A stretch of 8,925 nucleotides of DNA from CAYJPK01 sp964372035 (GCA_964372035.1 CAYJPK010000081.1:1-8925), one strand, 5' to 3'; numbered from the stretch's first letter, positions 1 to 6,602 are shown. The notes: generated from the sequence alone by a model not told the origin. Made by a program: numbers and translations.

Positions 1-183
1 ACGCTTACGCAGAAAAATAAATATTGCCTTGTGCAAAGAAAAAATCTGAAAAGCTTGAGCAAATTGCCTAAAAGCGCAAATCGTGTGTATAATTAGCACT
101 TAAAGGCGTTTAGATACGAAGATTTTTTATATGTAAAATTATAGTAGGTGGTGGATTTACTAGTAATGCAAAATTTGAGTTTT

Positions 184-234
184 GTCACTCCGAGGAGCGA
201 AGCGACGTGGGAGTCCATGTAACGAAGTGGTTTT
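184..234. repeat. REP-like palindromic intergenic repeat
   Basis: A short GC-rich island stands out in AT-rich surroundings. ACTCC (187-191) pairs with GGAGT (210-214) around an inner GGAGCGAAGCGACG segment, and CTCC/GGAG (188-191/194-197) offers an alternative small stem. A degenerate echo, AACGAAGTGG, follows at 221-230. It resembles the dispersed 'ATTCCGAGCGAAGCGAGGAAT'-style palindromic repeats found between genes in many bacterial genomes. That resemblance is from memory; only one copy is visible here, so its repetitive nature is inferred. Confidence 0.5.
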
Positions 235-321
235 TTAGTGTCAAAATAAAAATACATGTTTAATTATGATTTCTATAAAGTATTTATCCGTAATGACAAT
301 AAATTAAAAGTGTTTTGGAAA

Positions 322-344
322 GGGTTGGGGGTCTGGGGGAAGGG
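322..344 (+). other. Putative G-quadruplex motif
   Basis: Four G-runs occur with loops of only 2, 3 and 2 bases: G3 (322-324), TT, G5 (327-331), TCT, G5 (335-339), AA, G3 (342-344). This fits the standard pattern for an intramolecular G-quadruplex on the plus strand and is conspicuous in such AT-rich DNA. Its last 12 bases are part of the left arm of the 333-484 inverted repeat, so quadruplex and long hairpin would compete. Confidence 0.55.
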
Positions 345-484
345 AAATGATAATAACAATTAGCTTCGGCTATGCTTCGCATACACAAAGCCAAAATTAT
401 GCAGAACAAGTTCTACTTAATTTTGCTAAAGTTTATATTTGCTACGCATATATAAGTTATTTGAAAGGTTTTCCCTTCCCCCAG
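333..484. repeat. 152-bp inverted-repeat element with inner hairpins
   Basis: A perfect 15-bp inverted repeat, CTGGGGGAAGGGAAA (333-347) and its complement (470-484), encloses 122 bases. The interior contains further stems: TAGC-TTCG-GCTA (361-372, a UUCG-type tetraloop); TATGC-TTC-GCATA (371-383), which competes with the first; CAAAATTA/TAATTTTG (392-399/418-425) enclosing AGAAC-AA-GTTCT (403-414); and TTATAT/ATATAA (433-438/450-455) enclosing TGC-TAC-GCA. Together they draw a multibranched fold closed by a long stem, possible from either strand. No coding sequence and no flanking target duplication are seen. It could be a palindromic mobile repeat, a structured RNA or a 3'-end stabilising structure for the queH transcript; the sequence does not decide. 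Confidence 0.6.
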
Positions 485-523
485 TTAATTAAAAAACAAT
501 CAAATCAATAACCAATCAAAAAT

Positions 524-1078
524 TTATTTAAAAATTTTATTTAATTTTTTTTCGTAGCGTTCAAGCTCGCTAAAGATGCAGGCGCAGTAATTTTGGCGAT
601 ATATTTCGAGTTCTTTAGATAAGTCAATAGCATCTTGCCAAAAAATACGCCAATCGGCATAGTAGAAGTCTATATTATACTTCTTGGCAAATTTTTCTCC
701 AAGCTCTTTTAAAAGCTCATGATTTTGAAATTTTGAATAGAGTAGGGAAGTTGAAAAAGCTTTATAGCCATTTTCTTTTGCATATTTTGCGCAAGCTTCT
801 AAGCGTGTTTCATAGCAATAAGTGCAACGCTCTTTAGTGTTGGCAATTTTTTTTGTATGCACATCACTTAGCCAAGTTGTTGGGTCATATTCGCCAGTTA
901 TAAACTTTACATTATATTTCTGCGCAATGGTTTTTGCGCCATCATGGCGACGCAAAAACTCACTTGCTGGCTGAATATTAGAATTGTAGAAAAAAGCATG
1001 AACGTCTTCACCTTCTTTCTGCAATTCTAGTATAGGATAGAGGGCGCACGGCCCACAACATGTATGCAATAAAATCAT
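524..1078 (-). CDS. queH: Epoxyqueuosine reductase QueH (DUF208 family)
   Basis: A 184-residue cytoplasmic protein predicted to reduce epoxyqueuosine to queuosine in the anticodon wobble position of GUN tRNAs, the last step of queuosine synthesis and a non-homologous replacement for cobalamin-dependent QueG. The diagnostic cysteines are visible: HTCCGPC at residues 5-11, RCTYCYETRL with C85 and C88, and YCACIFSELER with C165 and C167. Such cysteines carry the iron-sulfur centre and neighbouring iron in characterised QueH. Length is normal for the family and no residue appears missing. The ATG at 1078 gives the typical N-terminus, MILLHTCCGPC. No strong Shine-Dalgarno is seen. The gene starts 27 bases after the ribonuclease stop codon on the same strand, so it is probably the last gene of that operon. 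The identification is secure; the operon assignment is inference. Confidence 0.93.
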   Translation of the reverse strand: MILLHTCCGPCALYPILELQKEGEDVHAFFYNSNIQPASEFLRRHDGAKTIAQKYNVKFITGEYDPTTWLSDVHTKKIANTKERCTYCYETRLEACAKYAKENGYKAFSTSLLYSKFQNHELLKELGEKFAKKYNIDFYYADWRIFWQDAIDLSKELEIYRQNYCACIFSELERYEKKLNKIFK

Positions 1079-1105
1079 TTTATAAGTTCTTATAATTTCA
1101 AATGT

Positions 1106-4100
1106 TTATAGCTTAGCAGGTCTGATTTCAAGCGAAATATCATATTCTTTTTCAAGGTTCGCTAGGCGTTCTCGTTTGCTATTAAGTAGATATATCGCAA
1201 GTTCAGGGTCAACTGTATAAACTAAGCCACTTTGCTCTGCTCGGCGTGCATCACGCATTTTAATTTGTAAATCTCTAAGGCTTTGTAATGCTTGCCATTC
1301 AAGGTTTCTTCTTGTGCCGGTACCTTGGCAAAATGGACAGGTTTCACTGCTAATTGAAATTGCAGAAGAGCCGGTACGTTGGCGCACGAGTTGCATAAGT
1401 CCAAATTCGCTAATATTACCAATATCATGGCGAGCACGATCACTTTTCATGCAGTTACGCATGGTTTTTTCAACATCACGAACTTGTTTTCTATCTTTCA
1501 TCTCAATAAAGTCAATTACAACTTGTCCACCAATATCACGCAGGCGAAGTTGCCTTGCAATATGCTCTGCAGCCTCAAGATTTGTCTTGTAAGCGAGGGC
1601 TTCAAAATTATTTTTGCCACTATTTTTTCCAGAGTTAATATCAATTGCCATGAGCGCTTCAGTCTGGTCGAATACAAGGCATGCGCCAGATGGCATAACA
1701 TATTCACGTGAATGAATTTGCTCAATTTGGCGTAAAACATCAAAGTGTTCAAGTAAACTTTGCCTTGGGTTATCATAATATTTTATAAGGTTTTGCTTGC
1801 GAGGAAAGAGCAATTCAGCTGTTTCTTGCATTGCTTTTGCCATTTCAGCATCATCAATCCAAACTTCTTCAATATCATCAGTTAGATAATCTCTAATCGC
1901 TCGCTCAGCCAAGCTAGGTTCTTTGTAAATTAGAACAGGAGCTTGCTCAATCTGACCTTTTTTACGGATTTCTTTCCATAAACGTTTTAAATAATTTAAA
2001 TCTTTCTGTAAGGTTGCCTTTGTCACACCTTCGCTAAGTGTGCGCACAATAGCCCCAAATCCCTCACCAGGATTTAAGCCTTTAATCATTTCACGTAAGC
2101 GGTCACGCTCTTTTCCGTCTTCAACTTTGCGAGAAATTCCAATTTGTTCTTGACCAGGCATAAGCACAATGAAGCGACCAGCAAGAGAAAGCCAAGTACT
2201 TAAAAATGCACCCTTATTTCCAGTTGGTTCTTTACCTATTTGAACTAAAATTTCCTGTCCTGGTTTTAAAATTTTCTGAATCGGTGGAAATTTTTGACCC
2301 TTTGGAGTATCTACTTCACTCAAATAATACTCAGGGTGGACTTCATCAATTTGCAAAAATCCATTTTTTGCCGCACCATAATTTACAAAGGCAGCTTGCA
2401 AGTTAGTATCAATATTACTAATTACTCCCTTGTAAATATTGCCACGAATTTTTTGCTGATTAGCCATTTCAATGTAGTATTCTTTTACCACTCCATGCTC
2501 AAGGATAATGAGTTCCATTTGTTCGCCAGGCTGAACACTAACAACTAGTCGGCGACCACTTGGAGTTTCATTTTCACTTGTTTGCTCGCTCTCTTGACTT
2601 TCTGCAGCTTCATTAACAATACGAGGTGGAGTTGCTTCATGTGCAAGAACTGAAATTGACTTTAATAAATTATCTTCAGGTTTGAGTAAAAGTAAATTTG
2701 TGCTAGCGCTAATAGAAATTTCGTGTGATTTTAGCTCTACTTGCACAGCTTTCTTCTTTTTGCGCTTTTTTCTTTTTGATTTACTATCACCACCAGAACT
2801 TTCAGTGTCTTCAGTTGCCTGAACTTGTTCGGTACTTTCAATGTCTTGTGAGCTAGAGCTTTCATCTTGCGCTTGCTCAATGTTTTGCAAGCTATCTTCA
2901 ACGCTAGGCATTGGAATTGCTGCTGCTTGAAGTGGAATTGAAGCTGATAGCATTGGGATAGCATCATTTTTTTGTTCAAGCTCTAATTCATCAGCTTTAT
3001 TAGCCGAATTTTGGCTTTTATCTGAACTATCTGTAGTCGCTATACTATCAGTATTCGCTTGGCTAGGGCTTGTTTGATCAAGCATATTAGAAGCATTACG
3101 TGATTTATTATTTTTGCGAGAACGTCGAGTTCTCTTTTTGCTCGGCGCTTTTTGCGCTTCATCTGTAGCTATAAGAGCAGGGTTCTTTTCAGCTATTTCT
3201 TCCTGTGATTGAGCTTCAATTGCTAAATTTTGTTCTTGCTTAGCAAAGTTAGCATTAGGCTTATCATTTGAAATATTTTCTTTTATAATATTTGTAATAG
3301 CTTGATTTGACACAGAATTATCATGAGTTGAGTTTTCACTTAGAGCTTTTTCTGTTGGACTTTGTTCTATAGTCGCTAACGCACTATCGCTTGCAGAAAA
3401 TTCTGGTAATGCAACCCTTTGCTTTGCTTGGCGTTTATTTCTATTAGCACTAGCAGTTTTTTTTGCTTTAGGCTCATTATTGCTAAGAATTTCAGTATCA
3501 TCGCTTGTTGCTTCATTACTGATTATTGGCGCATCGGCCTTTACTTCATTAATGCTTGTGCTTGCTTTGATATTATTAGGTTTTGCTGCTATAGTTTCAT
3601 TTGCATTTTTTGAATTTTCAGCATTTGAATTTTCAGCATTTGAATTTTCAGCNNNNNNNNNNNNNNNNNNNNNNNNNNNNNNNNNNNNNNNNNNNNNNNN
3701 NNNNNNNNNNNNNNNNNNNNNNNNNNNNNNNNNNNNNNNNNNNNNNNNNNNNCATTTGCATTTTTTGAATTTTCAGCATTTGAATTTTCAGCATTTGAAT
3801 TTTCAGCCGACTTAGCTTTTTTAGCAATGTTTTGACGTGGTTTAGTAGCTCTAGGCTTTGGTTTAGCCACAGCTTTTTTCTCAGAAGCTAAATTTGCAGA
3901 GTTTTCACTACTTGCATCATTCACAGCGTTAGAAGCATTATTATTTGAGTTATTTTCAACTGCAAGTTTAGGCGTTGACGCAACATTAGAGTTAGCGTCA
4001 ATATTTCCAACTATGTCAGATGCATCATTATTTTCACTAGATGCATTTTTAGACATAGCTTTATTTTTTGCTGTATTAGCAGTTGTTTTTTTACTCGCTC

Positions 4101-4170
4101 TGCGGCGTGGTTTTTTAATTTCTTTAGTTTCTGTAATTTCCTGAGTTTGTGATGGATTTAATTCTTCCAT
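1106..4170 (-). CDS. Rne/Rng family endoribonuclease with long N-terminal extension (internal assembly gap)
   Basis: The C-terminal ~480 residues (from about 2557 down to 1109) are a complete RNase E/G core: an S1-like segment with KIRGNIYKGVISNI, the 5'-sensor-like GAIVRT segment, the catalytic aspartates in AIDINSGK (codon 1642-1640) and VIDFIEMKD (codon 1513-1511), and the zinc-link CPFCQG (codons near 1339-1328). The protein ends about 75 residues after the zinc-link, so there is no C-terminal degradosome tail. Instead, at least 390 residues precede the core. They are low-complexity, rich in Asn, Ser, Ala, Glu and Gln, with basic clusters such as KKPRRRASKK (around 4116-4087), KKRTRRSRKNNK (around 3139-3104) and KSKRKKRKKKK (around 2782-2750). 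The start is ATG 4170, preceded by AGAGGA, 38 bases after the metallohydrolase stop. The gap (3653-3752) splits the reading into 139 residues before and 848 after. The gene could be called rne or rng; the role in mRNA decay or rRNA processing is family knowledge. Confidence 0.9.
3598..3652 (-). repeat. Tandem coding repeat, copy left of the gap
   Basis: These 55 bases equal those at 3753-3807. On the minus strand a 54-base unit encodes the 18 residues AENSNAENSNAENSKNAN, itself built from the 15-base (five-residue) subunit AENSN. The next base, 3652, is the first base of a following GCT codon, so the unit is poised to repeat in phase. It lies in the disordered N-terminal part of the ribonuclease. 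Confidence 0.9.
3653..3752. other. Assembly gap of 100 N (placeholder length)
   Basis: Exactly 100 undetermined bases lie between two identical 55-base repeat edges. The round number suggests a placeholder. A gap length leaving remainder 2 on division by 3 is needed for one continuous frame from 4170 to 1106; 100 leaves remainder 1, which produces an artificial frame break. Continuation of a 54-base period would need 54k-1 bases (53, 107 and so on). The true number of repeat copies is unknown. Confidence 0.95.
3753..3807 (-). repeat. Tandem coding repeat, copy right of the gap
   Basis: This block is identical over 55 bases to 3598-3652, with no mismatch. In the protein it gives AENSNAENSNAENSKNAN directly before the gap, following the basic stretch KPRQNIAKKAKS. 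Base 3808 and beyond leave the repeat, so this is the N-terminal boundary of the array. Confidence 0.9.
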
Positions 4171-4208
4171 AATTCCTCTAAATTTATTCAAATTTGTGAA
4201 GAATAAAT

Positions 4209-5024
4209 TTAAAGTTCCATGACGTATCCTGCTCCAGCCCACTCAACATCTTGGGATTGCTTACTAATTGCATCAAAAGCAATAGTGCCAGTGCAATGAT
4301 TTGGTCGCCATTTTTTTACTTTAAATTTACTCAATTCTTTAGTCCAAGGTTCGCACATCTTTGCGTCAAATTGGCACATATGAAAACCACCTAGAACTGA
4401 ATAAAATTCATCAATTCCAAATGCTTGTTTTGCATATTTCATAATATTCACTATGCCCGCATGAGCGCACCCAAGAAGTAGTGAATAGCCATTTTTACCT
4501 TTGACTATAAACGAAATATCATCATCAAAATTATCAGGTATAAATTCGCCATTTTCATCTTTTTGCCAAAAATAGCCTTGGAACATGAAATTTTCATCTC
4601 TATATTCTTTTGGCAGGGTGAAAGCAAAAATATCTTTTTGGATTTCCTTTATACCATCAATATAATTAATATCTAAATTCTTAATAGAATTAATTGTTTT
4701 TTGTGCACGAGCTTTTGAAAGTTCAGCTCCTGCTAGCTTATCTTTGAAAAATTTTGAGCTCAACCAGACATTCATATTATTATTAATATTTAAAATATCA
4801 GGCAAGGCAGCGCAATGGTCGTCATGTCCATGACTTAGAACTATATCATTTACTTTAGTTAAATCTATTTTTAACTTATTGATATTATTCATCAAAATCA
4901 ATGGAGTTTGAGCTGTATCGATTAAAAAAGCACCATCTTCACTTTCAATAATAGCGCAGTAAGCCCATTCCGCAAAAAGCCCTAGTTTCGAGCAGTAATT
5001 ATCTACAATTACAGTACATTTCAT
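4209..5024 (-). CDS. Metallo-beta-lactamase-fold hydrolase, COG1237-like
   Basis: A 271-residue cytoplasmic protein of the metallo-beta-lactamase superfamily. The metal-binding HxHxDH motif is SHGHDDH (H65, H67, D69, H70). Later conserved segments are LLLGCAHAGIVNI (H188), LGGFHM (H215) and PNHCTG (H243). The GCAHAGI...GGFH...HCTG series is typical of the COG1237 group, whose archaeal member is the dihydropterin-ribofuranosyl-aminobenzene phosphate synthase; the bacterial members mostly have unknown substrates, so I assign none. I chose ATG 5024 (MKCTVIVDNY, the usual family start). An in-frame TTG at 5057 would add 11 residues, but it has no ribosome binding site and lies almost at the predicted transcription start. 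It is the first gene of a probable operon with the ribonuclease, 38 bases downstream. The fold is certain, the substrate unknown. Confidence 0.88.
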   Translation of the reverse strand: MKCTVIVDNYCSKLGLFAEWAYCAIIESEDGAFLIDTAQTPLILMNNINKLKIDLTKVNDIVLSHGHDDHCAALPDILNINNNMNVWLSSKFFKDKLAGAELSKARAQKTINSIKNLDINYIDGIKEIQKDIFAFTLPKEYRDENFMFQGYFWQKDENGEFIPDNFDDDISFIVKGKNGYSLLLGCAHAGIVNIMKYAKQAFGIDEFYSVLGGFHMCQFDAKMCEPWTKELSKFKVKKWRPNHCTGTIAFDAISKQSQDVEWAGAGYVMEL

Positions 5025-5065
5025 TTTTTTACACCATTCTTTAAAGGTTGTTTGCAAATTAAAGC

Positions 5066-5094
5066 AATTTAATTATTAAGTTTTTGGTAGTCAA
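5066..5094 (-). promoter_or_regulatory. Sigma70-type promoter of the metallohydrolase-ribonuclease-queH operon
   Basis: On the minus strand TTGACT (5094-5089) is followed after exactly 17 bases by TAAATT (5071-5066). Transcription would start near 5059, giving a leader of about 35 bases before ATG 5024. This argues against the TTG at 5057 as translation start. Confidence 0.6.
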
Positions 5095-5141
5095 AACAAG
5101 CTTTTCGTTTGTTAAATTACTTGTTTGAAAGTGTTGACCAC

Positions 5142-5165
5142 ACAAACTAAACCATTAAAGTTTGT
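5142..5165. promoter_or_regulatory. Inverted repeat, possible operator
   Basis: ACAAACT (5142-5148) and AGTTTGT (5159-5165) form a perfect 7-bp inverted repeat with a 10-base spacer. It lies about 50 bases upstream of the -35 box at 5089-5094 and just downstream of a TGTTATAAT extended -10. A dimeric regulator could bind here, but the site is short and the region AT-rich. Confidence 0.25.
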
Positions 5166-5176
5166 AAATAATGTTT

Positions 5177-5185
5177 ATTATAACA
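5177..5185 (-). promoter_or_regulatory. Possible second promoter, extended -10
   Basis: TGTTATAAT on the minus strand is a perfect extended -10 (TGnTATAAT). No good -35 box is seen at the right distance. It would give a leader of about 145 bases to the metallohydrolase gene. Confidence 0.3.
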
Positions 5186-5340
5186 AATATCGCTTGTTTG
5201 CAGTATCTAAATATCTACAATGCAGCAATATTGGTTTAATTCTTTCTATACAAATTAATTTAACGCAAGCTTAAGCGAAAAGCAAGCAAGTATTTAGCTA
5301 TTTTAAAATATATTTGTTATGATTTTGTGACATTCATATA

Positions 5341-5382
5341 AAAAAACTGCACTTAAACCCAATATTTAGGTTTAAATGCAGT
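5341..5382 (-). terminator. Rho-independent terminator of the OB-fold gene pair
   Basis: Bases 5346-5359 pair with 5369-5382 over 14 positions with one mismatch (ACTGCA-c-TTAAACC / GGTTTAA-a-TGCAGT) around a 9-base loop. Read on the minus strand, the stem is followed by six T (5346-5341). It lies 35 bases beyond the stop codon at 5417. There is no T-run on the plus side. Confidence 0.88.
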
Positions 5383-5416
5383 CTAATTGTAAAGTTTAGT
5401 TTAAAATTGATAACTA

Positions 5417-5779
5417 TTATTTTACGACTTCAAGGTGTTTTGCTTCAAATTCATTATCTTTTCTTCTTTTTTCATCAACTTCACCGTATAACTTTACAGT
5501 GTTTTTAGGAGAAACTTGTATGTTTCTAAAAACATCATCATCAATTTCAACTACTAATTTACCAGTCGAATCTTGAAACATATACTCATCATCATCGCCT
5601 GGAACTTTTGAAACTATCTTACCTGTTAATACACATTTGTAGTCATCATGTGCTGACAAAACATCAGAAACAGTACAGTTTGGCATTGTTTGTGTGGCAT
5701 TAGGACCTTTAAACCCGCCCTTTGCATATGCAAAAGAACTAATACTTAAACAGATTAAGATAGCTAGAATAACACGCAT
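5417..5779 (-). CDS. YgiW/YdeI-family periplasmic OB-fold protein (BOF)
   Basis: A 120-residue exported protein. Residues 1-19 form a signal peptide ending in FAYA, followed by the family-typical GGFKGPNATQ. The OB-fold segment runs from about residue 37 to the end: VLTGKIV, YMFQDSTGKLVVEID, then VSPKNTVKLYGEVD. This closely matches my recollection of E. coli YgiW, a periplasmic stress-tolerance protein. C35 and C49 remain after cleavage and could form a disulfide. The start ATG 5779 has AAGGAG seven bases upstream, and this site overlaps the stop codon of the preceding OB-fold gene, so the two are translationally coupled. A strong terminator follows. The family call is secure; the ligand and function are unknown. 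Confidence 0.88.
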   Translation of the reverse strand: MRVILAILICLSISSFAYAKGGFKGPNATQTMPNCTVSDVLSAHDDYKCVLTGKIVSKVPGDDDEYMFQDSTGKLVVEIDDDVFRNIQVSPKNTVKLYGEVDEKRRKDNEFEAKHLEVVK

Positions 5780-5790
5780 TTATAATCTCC

Positions 5791-6156
5791 TTATTTTGCA
5801 GGCATAACATCGTCTGCTTTTAATTTTTTATTTTTATCGTCCTTATGGACTTTGCCTTTAACTTTCATTTTATGATGCTTATTTTTTACTACTTTGTCAA
5901 GATTTTCATTGCCAACAACCACAATCATGCTTGCGCTGTCATCTTTAAAATTAAATTCATTGCTAGTGCTTGCAACAGGGCTTACAACATAACCTTCAAT
6001 CACAACATCGCCATCTTCCATTTCAAGTACTTCACTTATTTTAGTGATTTCATACATTTGATCTTGTGAATTGCTAGCTTCTTGTTTTTTGTGACCATCT
6101 GCCAGTGCAACATTTGCAAATCCTAAACATAAAATTAACATAGCCAAATAACGCAT
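5791..6156 (-). CDS. Exported BOF-like OB-fold protein
   Basis: A 121-residue protein with a signal peptide (residues 1-19, ending NVALA before DGHKK). The mature part resembles its downstream neighbour: VVIEGYVVSP, FNFKDDSASMIVVVG, then MKVKGKVHKDDKNKKL, which is the strand pattern of the bacterial OB-fold (BOF) family. It lacks the GGFxGP motif and cysteines, and its C-terminal part is Lys-rich. ATG 6156 is preceded by TAAGGAG with good spacing. The stop codon is 11 bases before the next start, so the pair forms one operon and probably arose by duplication and divergence. The fold assignment is from pattern and context; function is unknown. Confidence 0.75.
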   Translation of the reverse strand: MRYLAMLILCLGFANVALADGHKKQEASNSQDQMYEITKISEVLEMEDGDVVIEGYVVSPVASTSNEFNFKDDSASMIVVVGNENLDKVVKNKHHKMKVKGKVHKDDKNKKLKADDVMPAK

Positions 6157-6252
6157 AATTTGCTCCTTAAGTTAAAAGTTTCTATTCATTACCAGTAACA
6201 CCAAAAAGTTTAGTCTTATGGTTATAGCTTAGGGCAAGTTAAATATTTCACC

Positions 6253-6258
6253 ATTATA
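6253..6258 (-). promoter_or_regulatory. Candidate -10 box for the OB-fold operon
   Basis: TATAAT on the minus strand, about 100 bases upstream of ATG 6156, in very AT-rich DNA. No convincing -35 box lies 16-18 bases further upstream, so this is only a candidate. Confidence 0.3.
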
Positions 6259-6293
6259 ATAATATGTTATATATAAAAATATATGAATTTAAT

Positions 6294-6326
6294 AAAAAAA
6301 CGAGTGCTGTTAATAACACTCGTTTT
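6294..6326 (-). terminator. Rho-independent terminator after the 70-residue gene
   Basis: AAAACGAGTG (6297-6306) pairs perfectly with CACTCGTTTT (6317-6326) around a 10-base loop. On the minus strand the stem runs into seven T (6300-6294). It lies 64 bases beyond the stop codon at 6390. The plus-strand side has only four T. Confidence 0.85.
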
Positions 6327-6389
6327 GAAATTGTCTATGGCTATGAATTTGTTTATGGTAAAAAGCGTTTATTATTTCTTCTGTATAGA

Positions 6390-6602
6390 CTAATTATGAA
6401 AATTTAAGCTGTAAGTCATAAAATTAGCTGCTGAACCTAAGCTTTCTTCAAATTGTCTTGTTTCAATTAATTTTTCATGTTTTGTATTAGCATGCCCACT
6501 TTGTCTCTCACATGGGCTGTATTTGCTAAGAGCTGTGCTGTAAAATTTAGCTAAATCAAGATTAATAATTTCATTGTTAATTGAATTTTTAGGGTAAAAC
6601 AT
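6390..6602 (-). CDS. Small protein of unknown function, 70 residues
   Basis: I do not recognise this protein. It is 70 residues, starts MFYPKNSINNEI and ends with NFMTYSLNFHN. It has no signal peptide or membrane segment, one cysteine (SPCERQSGH), and a mixed, somewhat Asn- and Ser-rich composition. That it is a real gene rests on expression signals: AAGGAGG five bases before ATG 6602, a TTGACA/TATTTT promoter with 17-base spacing at 6705-6733, and a terminator at 6294-6326. It forms a unit of its own, divergent from gltX and upstream of the OB-fold pair. It could be a lineage-specific small regulator or stress protein, but nothing in the sequence assigns a function. Confidence 0.72.
   Translation of the reverse strand: MFYPKNSINNEIINLDLAKFYSTALSKYSPCERQSGHANTKHEKLIETRQFEESLGSAANFMTYSLNFHN

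Larger units (their letters stand above)
1..523. other. Gene-free region downstream of queH
   Basis: I see no supportable gene here. Short open stretches touch the left window edge on both strands (1-96 plus, 99-2 minus), but neither has a ribosome binding site or recognisable protein sequence. The region holds a REP-like repeat (around 184-234), a G-rich tract (322-344) and a 152-bp inverted-repeat element (333-484), each listed separately. It is the 3' side of the minus-strand operon ending in queH, and I found no classical hairpin-plus-U-run terminator immediately after the queH stop codon. Confidence 0.7.
5025..5416. other. Intergenic region: promoters of the ribonuclease operon and terminator of the OB-fold operon
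   Basis: No coding sequence is seen in these 392 bases. The left part holds two candidate minus-strand promoters (5066-5094 and 5177-5185) and a 7-bp inverted repeat between them. The right end holds the terminator of the OB-fold pair (5341-5382). The stretch from about 5190 to 5340 shows nothing I can name. Confidence 0.7.

Noticed and set aside
1..99. Partial genes at the left window edge (plus-strand frame 1-96 and minus-strand frame 99-2)
   Set aside because: Both are about 31-33 codons with no recognisable sequence. The minus-strand frame would start at a GTG directly after a stop without a ribosome binding site. Both strands being open suggests chance.
333..484. Classical MITE with target-site duplication
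   Set aside because: The terminal repeat is convincing, but the flanks (GGGGT on the left, TTAAT on the right) show no direct duplication, so I call only an inverted-repeat element.
1314..1711. Plus-strand reading frames within the ribonuclease gene
   Set aside because: They are antisense shadows of a well-conserved catalytic domain and have no ribosome binding sites or family resemblance.
1106..3313. Ribonuclease as a 735-residue protein starting at GTG 3313
   Set aside because: There is no ribosome binding site before this GTG, and the frame stays open upstream to the gap with the same low-complexity, basic composition. The same repeat continues in frame beyond the gap to an ATG with AGAGGA at 4170.
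3598..3807. CRISPR array
   Set aside because: The repeated units are direct tandem copies without spacers, in coding phase, with composition matching the protein around them.
3589..4242. A separate 217-residue Asn-rich protein, or a frameshift pseudogene
   Set aside because: Its C-terminal part after the gap is read in a shifted frame only because the gap is set to 100 bases. Its ATG at 4242 overlaps the metallohydrolase gene and lacks a ribosome binding site; the internal ATG at 4170 has one.
5025..5057. TTG 5057 as start of the metallohydrolase
   Set aside because: It has no ribosome binding site, lies at the predicted transcription start, and adds residues not expected in the family.
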